Position numbers and translations under genes: made by a program. 64,000 nucleotides of DNA from Guptibacillus spartinae (GTDB taxonomy: Bacteria > Bacillota > Bacilli > Bacillales > Guptibacillaceae): contig NZ_JAQQWU010000003.1 in NCBI RefSeq assembly GCF_028610625.1, forward strand, positions 186,001-250,000, in the 5' to 3' direction. The notes beneath the pieces were generated by a model, which saw only the letters and a list, made by a program, of their open reading frames with translations, searched no databases and was not told the origin of the DNA. Shown here in pieces: positions 9,380 to 17,260 of this stretch (position 1 is its first letter; the number at the start of each line of letters is the position of its first letter).

Positions 9380-10582
9380 ATGAAAAAGCTATTAAAGATG
9401 TTGAAAATTTATCCATTGATGAAGGCGTTCAGTCGACTTCTTTTTGTTATGCTGGGGCGGTTTCCGGCCAACAAGCGTCTTGTGATTTTTGAGAGCTTTT
9501 CTGGCAAGCAATATAGCTGTAATCCAAGAGCAATCTACGAATATCTTGTGGAGCACGAGTATGATCTTGAAATGATTTGGAGCGTAGAAGAAGCGCATGC
9601 CGAATTTTTTAGGGAAAGGGGTATACCTACTGTAAGACGTTTTTCGCTAAGATGGTTTTATTTAATGGCACGGGCCCGTTATTGGATAACGAATAGTCGG
9701 ATGTCGCTTTGGATTCCAAAACCGTCTCACACTGTTTATGTCCAAACGTGGCACGGAACACCTTTGAAAAAGCTTGCGGGAGATATGGCGGAAGTGCATA
9801 TGCCTGGCACAAATACGCTCTCCTATAAAGATCATTTTTATAAGGAAGCGGCGAAATGGGATTACTTGATTTCGCCAAATCGCTACTCAACAGAAATTTT
9901 TGAGCGAGCGTTTGGCTTTAAGAAAAAGATGATCGAATCCGGCTATCCTCGTAATGATCGCCTTCATCTTGAAAATGATCAAGAGCGAATGACGTCATTA
10001 AAAACGGAGTATCATATCCCAACAAATAAAAAAGTTGTCCTTTATGCTCCAACATGGCGAGATGATGAATTTTATCAACCAGGCAAATACAAGCATGAAC
10101 TAAAACTAGATTTAAATTTGTTACGGCGCGAACTCGGTGATGATTATGTTATTGTATTAAGAATGCATTACTTGATTGCTGAGCAATTTGATCTTTCTCC
10201 TTACGAGGGATTTGTGTATGATTTATCCGTAGGTGTGGATGTGAACGATTTGTACTTGATGTCAGATGTATTGATCACGGACTATTCATCTGTCTTTTTC
10301 GATTATGCGAATTTGAGAAGACCGATTATTTTCTTTACCTATGATCTCGCATCATACCGAGACAAATTGCGTGGCTTCTACTTTGATTTAGAAGTTGAAG
10401 CGCCAGGCCCTGTAGTGACAACAACCGCAGAAGTGTTAGAAGCCATTCAAACGTTTGAGAAGGAAGGTTTTGGCGCATTCGAGGAAAAGTATAACGATTT
10501 TTACGACACGTATTGTTACCTCGAAGGAGGATCTGCTACCAAAAAGGTTGTTGACCAAATTTTTGTTAGTGAGGCAAAATAA
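9380..10582 (+). CDS. CDP-glycerol glycerophosphotransferase family protein
   Basis: A 400-residue TagB/TagF-type enzyme. Motifs YVQTWHGTPLKKLAGDM, APTWRDDEFYQ, LRMHYLIAEQF and LITDYSSVFFDYANLRRP match the CDP-glycerol-binding domain. The N-terminus is short and amphipathic/basic, as expected for a peripheral membrane enzyme. The start ATG follows GGGAGTAAGGTG. It is a paralogue of the C-terminal half of the preceding fusion. One of the two probably primes and the other polymerises glycerol phosphate; which is which cannot be told from sequence. tagG starts two bases after its stop. Confidence 0.85.
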   Translation: MKKLLKMLKIYPLMKAFSRLLFVMLGRFPANKRLVIFESFSGKQYSCNPRAIYEYLVEHEYDLEMIWSVEEAHAEFFRERGIPTVRRFSLRWFYLMARARYWITNSRMSLWIPKPSHTVYVQTWHGTPLKKLAGDMAEVHMPGTNTLSYKDHFYKEAAKWDYLISPNRYSTEIFERAFGFKKKMIESGYPRNDRLHLENDQERMTSLKTEYHIPTNKKVVLYAPTWRDDEFYQPGKYKHELKLDLNLLRRELGDDYVIVLRMHYLIAEQFDLSPYEGFVYDLSVGVDVNDLYLMSDVLITDYSSVFFDYANLRRPIIFFTYDLASYRDKLRGFYFDLEVEAPGPVVTTTAEVLEAIQTFEKEGFGAFEEKYNDFYDTYCYLEGGSATKKVVDQIFVSEAK

Positions 10583-10584
10583 GC

Positions 10585-11388
10585 ATGAATTCGATGATGG
10601 CAGTTTTAAAAGAACAGGTTAGCAACTTTTACTTAATTAACCGGCTCTCGGTTTACCAAGTAAAAAGTACAAATAGCAACAACTACCTTGGGATGGTATG
10701 GGAAATCTTAAATCCTTTATTCCAAATGAGTATTTACTGGTTTGTGTTTGGATTTGGGATCCGTAACGGTAACCCTGTGGATGGCGTTCCGTTTGTGCTA
10801 TGGATGTCTGCTGGACTTGTTGTCTGGTTCTTCTTTAATCCAGCTGTTATACAAGGATCAAAGTCGATCTATACAAGGATATCCATGGTCTCAAAAATGA
10901 ATTTCCCGATGAGTACCATTCCGAGTTATGTAATCATGTCCGTTTTTTATCAGCATTTGATTCTTCTCGGAATTTATTTTGCAGCCGTGTTAATAACAGG
11001 TCAGGGACTCTCCTGGCACTTGATTCAGCTGCCCTATTACATGTTTGCATTAATCATATTAATCTTTGCGATTTCTCTTATCACGTCGACGTTATCAACG
11101 ATTGTAAGAGATGTGCACAAAATGCTTCAGTCGTTTATACGGATGTTTCTTTATTTAACTCCAATCCTTTGGACAATTGATGATTTACCTGGATTTATCC
11201 AGATTGGAATGAAACTTAATCCGCTATACTATATAGTGGAAGGCTACAGAGATGCACTTCTCGGCATGGGATGGGTTCATCAAACGCTTCAATACACTCT
11301 CTATTATTGGGTTGTTGTTGTTCTCTTATTGATGATTGGTTCCTACCTGCATATGAAGTTCAAAAGTCATTTCGTAGACTATATTTAA
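10585..11388 (+). CDS. tagG: Teichoic acid ABC transporter permease
   Basis: A 267-residue ABC-2 type permease with six predicted membrane segments. The N-terminal YLGMVWEILNPLFQMSIYW and the C-terminal LNPLYYIVEGYRDALLG are typical of TagG and other polysaccharide exporters. It is immediately followed by the ATPase gene tagH. Together they move the lipid-linked teichoic acid from the inner to the outer face of the membrane. Confidence 0.93.
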   Translation: MNSMMAVLKEQVSNFYLINRLSVYQVKSTNSNNYLGMVWEILNPLFQMSIYWFVFGFGIRNGNPVDGVPFVLWMSAGLVVWFFFNPAVIQGSKSIYTRISMVSKMNFPMSTIPSYVIMSVFYQHLILLGIYFAAVLITGQGLSWHLIQLPYYMFALIILIFAISLITSTLSTIVRDVHKMLQSFIRMFLYLTPILWTIDDLPGFIQIGMKLNPLYYIVEGYRDALLGMGWVHQTLQYTLYYWVVVVLLLMIGSYLHMKFKSHFVDYI

Positions 11389-11403
11389 TAAGGACTGTCG
11401 TTT

Positions 11404-12252
11404 ATGAGCTATTCAGTTAAATTAAATGGGATTACGAAAAAATATAAAATGCATAGGCAGAATTCCGATAAGCTGAAGGACATCCTTCTTCCTGGAGGTT
11501 ATGGCGAAGATTTTTACGCGATTCGTGACTTAACCTTTGAAGCTAGGGAAGGCGACGTTGTGGGTATTATTGGTGTTAACGGATCAGGTAAATCAACGTT
11601 TTCTAATCTTGTTGCCAACATTACCCCACCTACGAGTGGAGAAATTGATGTGAAGGGCGATGTCTCTCTTATTGCGGTTTCGGCCGGATTAAACAAAGAG
11701 TTGACGGGTCGTGAAAACATCGAGTTGAAGCTTCTGATGATGGGGTATAAAAAAGATGTTATTGAAAAAATGAAGCCTGATATCATTGAATTTGCAGATA
11801 TCGGCAAATTTATTGATATGCCTGTTAAGAAATATTCAAGTGGTATGAAATCTCGACTTGGATTTTCAATTTCCATTAGTGTCGATCCTGATGTATTGAT
11901 TGTGGATGAGGCACTGTCGGTCGGGGACAAGACCTTTGCGGATAAGTGTTTAGTGAAAATGGAAGAGTTTAAAGAACGAGGAAAAACAATCTTCTTTGTT
12001 AGTCATTCGAATGGACAGATGAAGAAGTTTTGTAATAAGGCGATTTGGCTTGAACATGGCACGATCCGTGAGTATGGCGCAATGAAAGACATCATGCCAA
12101 AGTATGAAGCTTTTATTAAGGAATACAAATCGTGGTCGAAGGAAGAAAAGCGTCGTTTTAAAGAAGAAGGTATGAAGAAGCAGGAAGGCCTTTTAGCTGC
12201 TGATTCAGAAGATAAAGGAAAACGAAAGAAATCCAAACTGTTGTTTAGATGA
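11404..12252 (+). CDS. tagH: Teichoic acid ABC transporter ATP-binding protein
   Basis: A 282-residue ATPase. Walker A GVNGSGKST lies at about residues 57-65, the signature YSSGMKSRLGFS near 140 and Walker B VLIVDEALS near 163. The B. subtilis TagH is nearly twice as long, with a C-terminal membrane/extracellular extension. This version ends in a short, strongly basic tail (KGKRKKSKLLFR) right after the ATPase domain. It closes the export part of the cluster and is followed by a terminator. Confidence 0.92.
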   Translation: MSYSVKLNGITKKYKMHRQNSDKLKDILLPGGYGEDFYAIRDLTFEAREGDVVGIIGVNGSGKSTFSNLVANITPPTSGEIDVKGDVSLIAVSAGLNKELTGRENIELKLLMMGYKKDVIEKMKPDIIEFADIGKFIDMPVKKYSSGMKSRLGFSISISVDPDVLIVDEALSVGDKTFADKCLVKMEEFKERGKTIFFVSHSNGQMKKFCNKAIWLEHGTIREYGAMKDIMPKYEAFIKEYKSWSKEEKRRFKEEGMKKQEGLLAADSEDKGKRKKSKLLFR

Positions 12253-12270
12253 TTTGCTTCCTTCTATAGC

Positions 12271-12300
12271 AGAATCGCTCTCATCGAGAGCGATTCTTTC
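12271..12300 (+). terminator. Terminator of the teichoic acid cluster
   Basis: A 12-bp perfect stem, AGAATCGCTCTC / GAGAGCGATTCT, with a 3-nt loop followed by TTC. It lies 18 bases after tagH. Confidence 0.85.
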
Positions 12301-12385
12301 ATTATTTGCGATGAATTCATGGGAATGAATGTGATATGATGAGAAGGAATTTTTTGGTGACATTATAAGAAGTGGGGGAGATAGA

Positions 12386-13429
12386 ATGGCTATTTTAGTA
12401 ACAGGCGGTGCTGGATATATTGGAAGTCATACGTGTGTCCAATTACTTAATCACGGTTCTGATATTGTTGTCGTGGATAACTTTTCGAATAGTAAAATGG
12501 AATCGCTTGATCGTGTGAAAGAGTTAACTAAGCGGGATTTTCCGATTTATGAAGTGGATCTGCTTGATCGATCTTCTTTAGAAATGGTATTTGAAGCAAA
12601 TGAAATTGAAGCGGTCATTCATTTTGCAGGCTTAAAGGCCGTTGGTGAATCAGTTTCTATGCCACTTCATTATTACCATAATAACTTAACGGGCACGTTC
12701 GTTCTTTGCGAAGTGATGGAGAAGTACAATGTAAGGAATATTGTCTTTAGTTCATCAGCTACTGTATATGGTATGCCAGACGTGATGCCGATTACTGAGG
12801 AGGCGCCGCTAAGCGCGACGAATCCTTATGGCCAAACAAAGCTTATGATTGAACAGATTCTTCGTGACCTTTATGTGGCTGATTCAAATTGGAGTATTGC
12901 CCTTCTCCGCTATTTCAATCCAATTGGTGCTCATGTTAGCGGACGAATCGGAGAAGACCCGAATGGTATTCCGAATAATTTGATGCCGTATATTAGTCAG
13001 GTAGCCGTTGGGAAACTTGAGCAGCTTAGCGTGTTTGGTAATGACTATAACACGGCTGACGGTACAGGTGTACGTGATTACATTCATGTCGAGGATCTAG
13101 CAAATGGTCATTTAAAAGCTCTAGAGCATATTCTTGGTACGACAGGTGTTGAAGCGTATAACCTCGGGACAGGCAATGGCTATAGTGTCCTTCAAATGGT
13201 GAAAGCTTTTGAAGAAGCAACCGGGAAAGAAGTGAAGTATTCCATTGCACCGCGGCGTCCAGGTGATATTGGGGAGTGCTATGCTGATCCAACAAAGGCA
13301 GAAACAGAGCTTGGTTGGAAAGCAGAAAAAGGCATTGAAGAAATGTGTCGCGATACATGGCGCTGGCAGTCGGAGAACCCAGACGGGTATAAAGAAGGAA
13401 GTCGTCAAGGGGGTCAGGTTCGAACCTGA
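12386..13429 (+). CDS. galE: UDP-glucose 4-epimerase (first copy)
   Basis: Interconverts UDP-glucose and UDP-galactose with bound NAD. The N-terminal GGAGYIGSH nucleotide motif, FSSSATVYG and the catalytic YGQTK (Tyr-x-x-x-Lys) are present; length is 347 residues. GGGGGAG precedes the ATG. The last residues, GGQVRT and the stop, are encoded by a palindromic repeat inserted at the 3' end. Its position after tagGH suggests a role in supplying UDP-galactose for the envelope polymer, while the second galE copy serves galactose catabolism. Confidence 0.93.
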   Translation: MAILVTGGAGYIGSHTCVQLLNHGSDIVVVDNFSNSKMESLDRVKELTKRDFPIYEVDLLDRSSLEMVFEANEIEAVIHFAGLKAVGESVSMPLHYYHNNLTGTFVLCEVMEKYNVRNIVFSSSATVYGMPDVMPITEEAPLSATNPYGQTKLMIEQILRDLYVADSNWSIALLRYFNPIGAHVSGRIGEDPNGIPNNLMPYISQVAVGKLEQLSVFGNDYNTADGTGVRDYIHVEDLANGHLKALEHILGTTGVEAYNLGTGNGYSVLQMVKAFEEATGKEVKYSIAPRRPGDIGECYADPTKAETELGWKAEKGIEEMCRDTWRWQSENPDGYKEGSRQGGQVRT

Positions 13430-13451
13430 CCCCGTTCACAAACAACTGTCC
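13409..13451. repeat. Palindromic repeat copy b, overlapping the galE stop
   Basis: A perfect 24-bp palindrome (arms GGGGTCAGGT and ACCTGACCCC around TCGA) at 13410-13433, followed by the linker TTCACAAACAA and a remnant TGTCC of the second hairpin. It contributes the last six codons and the TGA stop of galE. Confidence 0.9.
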
Positions 13452-13470
13452 CTATAAAAAGAACATTGTA

Positions 13471-13500
13471 AAGCTCGCTCTTTAATAGAGCGGGCTTTTA
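13471..13500 (+). terminator. Terminator after galE
   Basis: Stem AAGCTCGCTCT / AGAGCGGGCTT with the loop TTAAT, followed by TTTTA. Confidence 0.85.
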
Positions 13501-13519
13501 TGTATAGGTGAGGCATTCT

Positions 13520-13543
13520 TGTTATAATACCTATAGTGGTATT
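13520..13543 (+). promoter_or_regulatory. Extended -10 promoter with overlapping inverted repeat
   Basis: TGTTATAAT (13520-13528) is a perfect extended -10 element. Overlapping it is AATACC-(6)-GGTATT (13526-13543), an inverted repeat well placed for a repressor. It serves the methyltransferase gene at 13580. No good -35 is visible, which is usual for extended -10 promoters. Confidence 0.55.
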
Positions 13544-13579
13544 TATATAAACTACGTAATTGATTATGGAGGTTTTAAG

Positions 13580-14137
13580 ATGGCAGGTAAACGTTTTAAA
13601 CCGGGGAAGGCAGATCGATTGCTAGACCCGAAGCGAAAGGAAATCATCTCACCTGAACAAGTTATTGCTCATCTTGATGTCACGATGACTGATCATGTAG
13701 CTGATTTTGGTGCAGGGAATGGGTACTTTACGTTGCCATTAGCGGAAGTGGCTGAGCACGTCTACGCGGTTGATATTGAAAAGCAGATGTTGGATCTTCT
13801 TAAGAACCGCGCGATAGAATTAGGGAATATTGATTACATTGTTAGTAGTCTTGAACAAATTCACCTGGCGGATCATGTAGCGGACAAAGCAGTTGCGGCT
13901 TTTGTCATTCATGAAGTGCCTGATCTGAAGAAAGCTTTTGGTGAATTTAAGCGAATCATTAAACCGGGACAGCAGTTACTAGTGCTTGAATGGGAAGCCA
14001 TTGAAATGGAGATGGGCCCTCCCCTCCATGAGCGCATTTCTTCTCAGAAGATGAAGGAGATTTTTGAAGAGAATGGTCTTAAGCCAGAGGTGCATCATTT
14101 TCATGAGTCGGTTTATGGTGTGACAGCAACACTGTAG
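13580..14137 (+). CDS. Class I SAM-dependent methyltransferase
   Basis: A 185-residue protein with the Rossmann SAM site VADFGAGNGYFTLPLAE (motif I), then VYAVDIEKQMLDLL and a later AFVIHEVPDLKKAF and LLVLEWEA. The ORF is open upstream to 13508, but the ATG at 13580 has TGGAGG at the right distance and the N-terminus then starts MAGKRFKPG. The substrate is unknown; the family includes small-molecule and cofactor methylases. The TAG stop shares its G with the first base of a palindromic repeat. Confidence 0.85.
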   Translation: MAGKRFKPGKADRLLDPKRKEIISPEQVIAHLDVTMTDHVADFGAGNGYFTLPLAEVAEHVYAVDIEKQMLDLLKNRAIELGNIDYIVSSLEQIHLADHVADKAVAAFVIHEVPDLKKAFGEFKRIIKPGQQLLVLEWEAIEMEMGPPLHERISSQKMKEIFEENGLKPEVHHFHESVYGVTATL

Positions 14138-14160
14138 GGGTCAGGTTCGAACCTGACCCC
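14137..14160. repeat. Palindromic repeat copy c
   Basis: A perfect 24-bp palindrome with arms GGGGTCAGGT / ACCTGACCCC around TCGA. It begins inside the stop codon of the methyltransferase gene. The second hairpin typical of other copies is absent here. Confidence 0.9.
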
Positions 14161-14192
14161 TAAGAAAGACGGTTGTTCTCGTAGTGAAAACT

Positions 14193-14231
14193 AAAAAGCC
14201 ATCTCTCACTATAATGGAGAGATGGCTTTTT
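14193..14231. terminator. Bidirectional terminator
   Basis: Arms AAAAAGCCATCTCTC / GAGAGATGGCTTTTT with A- and T-runs on the outside. It separates the methyltransferase gene from the converging DHHW gene. Confidence 0.9.
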
Positions 14232-14249
14232 GCCTTTTGACTTTAAGGG

Positions 14250-15473
14250 TTACTCTGTTTCTTCTTTCATTGGCGTCGAAAAGCGAAACGATTCACCTTG
14301 GAGCATGGCATCATTGTAAAGGAAAAGCACAACATCAAAATTTTTATCTGCCATATAATCTGTTAGAATCTGATCATCGTTATAGCGGATATCATAAACA
14401 GTCGTATTGGAAAAATGTTGAGCAATGTGAAACGCGATTGGATTTGCGTAAGAGTCTTTTAAAATCAGCAGGCGACTTTCTGTTTTTACTGCTGGATTTT
14501 CAATTGTAATTTCGGCTGTGTTATTCATATAAAGGCCGCCAAAATCAATTGGATTATTATCTCTGAATATGTCTGTCCCATAGACTTGTTTAAAATTTCG
14601 CTCTTTCCCATTCCAGGTAATTGAATAGTCATCAAACAGGTTATCTTTCGGCAACATATGACAGATTTTTTCTCCTGTTGCATCAACCGTTAAATAAAGT
14701 TGATTGTTATAGCTTCCGATAAATTGTTTGTCGTTTTGGCACGTTAATTCATAGTCGCTCTCGTCCTCGTTCATTTTCGAATAGTACTGTGAATTCTTAG
14801 AGAGAAGTGCAGCCACTTTTTGATAGCCTTCAAAAGCACCAAACATGTTCCAGTGATGGTCTGTTTTAAAGTACCGCTCTTTCAATTGCTGATCCGTATA
14901 TTCTTCTTTAAATTCTTTCCCAACATCGACCATCGGAATGTTTTCTTGATCAAATAATGAGAAGAAATAATCTTTCTTTTCTAAACCAGTCCCTTCTTCA
15001 ATGTAAGAAGGGAGAATGTCGATCGTATTGACTTTATGAGGTAGCGAAGCAAAATAAACTTCTTTTCCTTCATCCTTCATCGTTGCTGCGAATTCATTTA
15101 AGTTATTAACAGCATCATCAATATGGCTAGAAGGCTTACTATAACTTGGTTTAGGAATAATCCAATTCGAGTCGGATACGTAATAGTCAAAAATATAGGT
15201 TTTGTTCGTCATTTGCTGATATTGAAGATACGATTTTAGCCAGATGTTTCGACCTGGAAATTGATCGAGAAAATAAGATTCGAATTCGTCCATGTATTCT
15301 CCGCTTGAAACGTTTTCAATCGAAAGATCGGGATTTTGAGCAAGTTCTCTTTTTTCAACATCAGATACTTCGATGTCTGCGGAAACGGTGAGATAGAAGA
15401 AAACGGAAAATATAAATGCAAAGAATGAAATGATGAGGATCCATTTCCTCGCTTTTTCAAGTCGCTGAATCAT
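14250..15473 (-). CDS. DHHW family protein (AlgX/AlgJ-like SGNH acyltransferase partner)
   Basis: A 407-residue protein with an uncleaved signal/anchor segment at about residues 11-32 and an extracellular domain. The DHHW motif at residues 205-208, and an RLLILKDSYANP stretch with the Ser of an SGNH fold, match the DHHW/ALGX group. These work next to an MBOAT membrane acyltransferase, passing acyl groups onto an envelope polysaccharide. The MBOAT gene lies 21 bases upstream on the same strand. AAGGAGC precedes the ATG. The acceptor here is not known; teichoic acid or another glycopolymer made by the nearby cluster is plausible. Confidence 0.85.
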   Translation of the reverse strand: MIQRLEKARKWILIISFFAFIFSVFFYLTVSADIEVSDVEKRELAQNPDLSIENVSSGEYMDEFESYFLDQFPGRNIWLKSYLQYQQMTNKTYIFDYYVSDSNWIIPKPSYSKPSSHIDDAVNNLNEFAATMKDEGKEVYFASLPHKVNTIDILPSYIEEGTGLEKKDYFFSLFDQENIPMVDVGKEFKEEYTDQQLKERYFKTDHHWNMFGAFEGYQKVAALLSKNSQYYSKMNEDESDYELTCQNDKQFIGSYNNQLYLTVDATGEKICHMLPKDNLFDDYSITWNGKERNFKQVYGTDIFRDNNPIDFGGLYMNNTAEITIENPAVKTESRLLILKDSYANPIAFHIAQHFSNTTVYDIRYNDDQILTDYMADKNFDVVLFLYNDAMLQGESFRFSTPMKEETE

Positions 15474-15494
15474 TACAAAGCTCCTTTATAGACA

Positions 15495-16919
15495 TTAAAA
15501 TCTAAAATAAATAAATGGGTTATAACTAGAATTAACAAGGCGAATCATAGCAAAAATGACTAATGTCATATAGATTGCAGGTTCAGAGAAAAGAGTGACA
15601 AACTGAACTCCCCTTACTTTAATCGCTATTCTATTGAAAATTTTTCCGATATTTGCAAGGAAAGGTGTACTAAAAATGACGCCAGCTAAGAATAATACCC
15701 AATTGTCATTCCACTGCAGCAGGAACATTGAATCTACAAAAGCAACCTGATTCAGGCCAAACATAGTTTGTAAGTAATCAAAGGAATAGGTAAAGTTGTC
15801 GGCACGGAAAAAGACCCAACCGATCATAACAAGGAATAAAACATAAATGTGTTGAAGCGGTGACCATTGCCGACTTAACCACTTGCCAAAACCGAGGCTT
15901 TCAATAACAATAATCGCCCCGTAATAAAACCCCCATGCCATAAATGTCCAACTTGCTCCATGCCAAAATCCAGTAATTGTCCAAACAATTAAAAGGTTGC
16001 GAACCTGAATAAGCTTTCCATGACGATTACCTCCTAATGGAATGTAGACGTAATCTTTAAACCATGTTCCAAGAGAGATATGCCATCTTCTCCAGAATTC
16101 TGAAATGCTCTTTGATATGTAGGGGTATCGAAAGTTTTCAAGAAAATCAAAGCCAAACATTTTCCCGAGACCAATCGCCATGTCACTGTAACCAGAGAAA
16201 TCGAAATAGATTTGTAGGGTGTAGGCAATCACACCAATCCAGGCCATCATCACACTCATTTCTCCAGCTGGAGTATTGAATGCTTGGTCTGCTACAATGG
16301 CAAAACTATTTGCCAATAGCACTTTTTTAGAAAGGCCAATAATAAAGCGCTTAATCCCCTCATGTACCTTATCAGCTGTAATGGTACGTGAGTGAATTTG
16401 TTGATCAACGGTGTTGTATCGAACAATTGGCCCCGCAACAAGTTGAGGGAAAAGAGCAATATACAATGCAAGCGAAAAAATGTTTTTCTGAACGGGCGCG
16501 TCTTTTCGGTAAATGTCAATGACATAGCTCATCGCCTGGAATGTGAAAAATGAGATTCCAATTGGAAGCGGGAGTTCTCCGAGTTCAAAACTTGTTCCTA
16601 AGAAGGTGTTGACGTTAGATAAAAAGAACCCCCCGTATTTGAAGTAACCGAGTATCGCAATGTTACCGAGTATCGATAAAGTTAGTAGAAATTTTTTCAG
16701 TCGCAACTGATTTTGAAAGTAATCAATTCCTCTACCAAAACCATAGTTCATTACGATTGAGAAAAGCATAAGAAAGACATATTGTGGCTCGCCCCATGCA
16801 TAGAAAACAAGACTTGCAATGAGCAGTACGATATTGCGAAAGCTTTTCCTTGCAAAAAAGTAAGAAAATAAGACGATTGGGAGAAATGCGAATAAGAAAA
16901 CAAGATTACTAAATACCAT
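15495..16919 (-). CDS. MBOAT family membrane O-acyltransferase (AlgI-like)
   Basis: A 474-residue polytopic membrane protein with about ten hydrophobic segments. The MBOAT active-site stretch TGFWHGASW, with the catalytic His at residue 320, is present, and ISEFWRRWHISLGTWFKDYVYIPLGG is typical of AlgI/DltB-type enzymes. A GGAGG site precedes the ATG. It would carry acyl groups from a cytosolic donor across the membrane to the DHHW partner. No DltA/DltC gene lies nearby, so D-alanylation is unlikely and O-acetylation is favoured. Confidence 0.9.
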   Translation of the reverse strand: MVFSNLVFLFAFLPIVLFSYFFARKSFRNIVLLIASLVFYAWGEPQYVFLMLFSIVMNYGFGRGIDYFQNQLRLKKFLLTLSILGNIAILGYFKYGGFFLSNVNTFLGTSFELGELPLPIGISFFTFQAMSYVIDIYRKDAPVQKNIFSLALYIALFPQLVAGPIVRYNTVDQQIHSRTITADKVHEGIKRFIIGLSKKVLLANSFAIVADQAFNTPAGEMSVMMAWIGVIAYTLQIYFDFSGYSDMAIGLGKMFGFDFLENFRYPYISKSISEFWRRWHISLGTWFKDYVYIPLGGNRHGKLIQVRNLLIVWTITGFWHGASWTFMAWGFYYGAIIVIESLGFGKWLSRQWSPLQHIYVLFLVMIGWVFFRADNFTYSFDYLQTMFGLNQVAFVDSMFLLQWNDNWVLFLAGVIFSTPFLANIGKIFNRIAIKVRGVQFVTLFSEPAIYMTLVIFAMIRLVNSSYNPFIYFRF

Positions 16920-17152
16920 ATAGATCCTCCAACTTTAATAATAATTCTCTTAATAACTATAGCATTTATATCTTAGGTAAATAGTTTGATTTGAAAAATT
17001 TACAAAAAATTAAAATGATTTGAAAAGAATTGCAGTTAAAATAAAAGATTGAACTCTTTTCTAATTTTTTTATGCAAAAATAGGTGAGCCTACGTAGAAG
17101 GGGGAGAAGATCAATAGAAGGAAATTAGAGGGAATCTTAAAGTAAAATTATC

Positions 17153-17215
17153 AGTAAATATTTACTTGACTATTAGGCCTTTGTACCTTAATCTAAAAAT
17201 ATGAATACGCTTTCA
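17153..17215 (+). promoter_or_regulatory. Promoter and operators of the first galactoside-binding lipoprotein
   Basis: The 14-bp palindrome AGTAAATATTTACT (17153-17166) runs directly into the -35 TTGACT (17166-17171). After 17 bases comes the -10 TAATCT (17189-17194). TGAATACGCTTTCA (17202-17215) near the transcription start resembles a catabolite repression element (cre) or LacI-family operator. The same arrangement is found before the second binding-protein gene. Confidence 0.6.
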
Positions 17216-17230
17216 TTTTCTTTTTCGGTA

Positions 17231-17245
17231 TTGTTTAGTAAACAA
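17231..17245. promoter_or_regulatory. 15-bp palindrome in the leader
   Basis: TTGTTTA-G-TAAACAA, a perfect inverted repeat just upstream of the ribosome site of the first binding-protein gene. The core TTTAGTAAAC also occurs in the upstream region of the second copy. Possible operator. Confidence 0.45.
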
Positions 17246-17260
17246 ACAGGAGGGGTTAAG

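Larger units (their letters stand above)
16920..17260. other. Divergent promoter region
   Basis: About 340 bases between the leftward MBOAT gene and the first binding lipoprotein. The right part holds the promoter and operator elements listed separately. The left part is AT-rich; no gene or clear leftward promoter was identified. Confidence 0.6.

Noticed and set aside
9301-9492. 63-codon plus-strand ORF
   Set aside because: Overlaps the stem-loop and the start of the second glycerophosphotransferase gene in another frame.
11514-11930. 138-codon minus-strand ORF
   Set aside because: Lies entirely opposite tagH, which carries all ABC ATPase motifs.
13026-13445. 139-codon minus-strand ORF
   Set aside because: Shadow of galE, and its 5' end lies in the palindromic repeat.
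15495-16919. DltB (D-alanyl transfer) identity for the MBOAT protein
   Set aside because: No dltA or dltC neighbours, and the partner is a DHHW rather than DltD-type context; AlgI-like is the safer call.
17201-17260. N-terminal extension of the first binding lipoprotein
   Set aside because: The ATG lies in the cre-like box near the transcription start and lacks a ribosome site; the GTG at 17261 has one and matches the paralogue.
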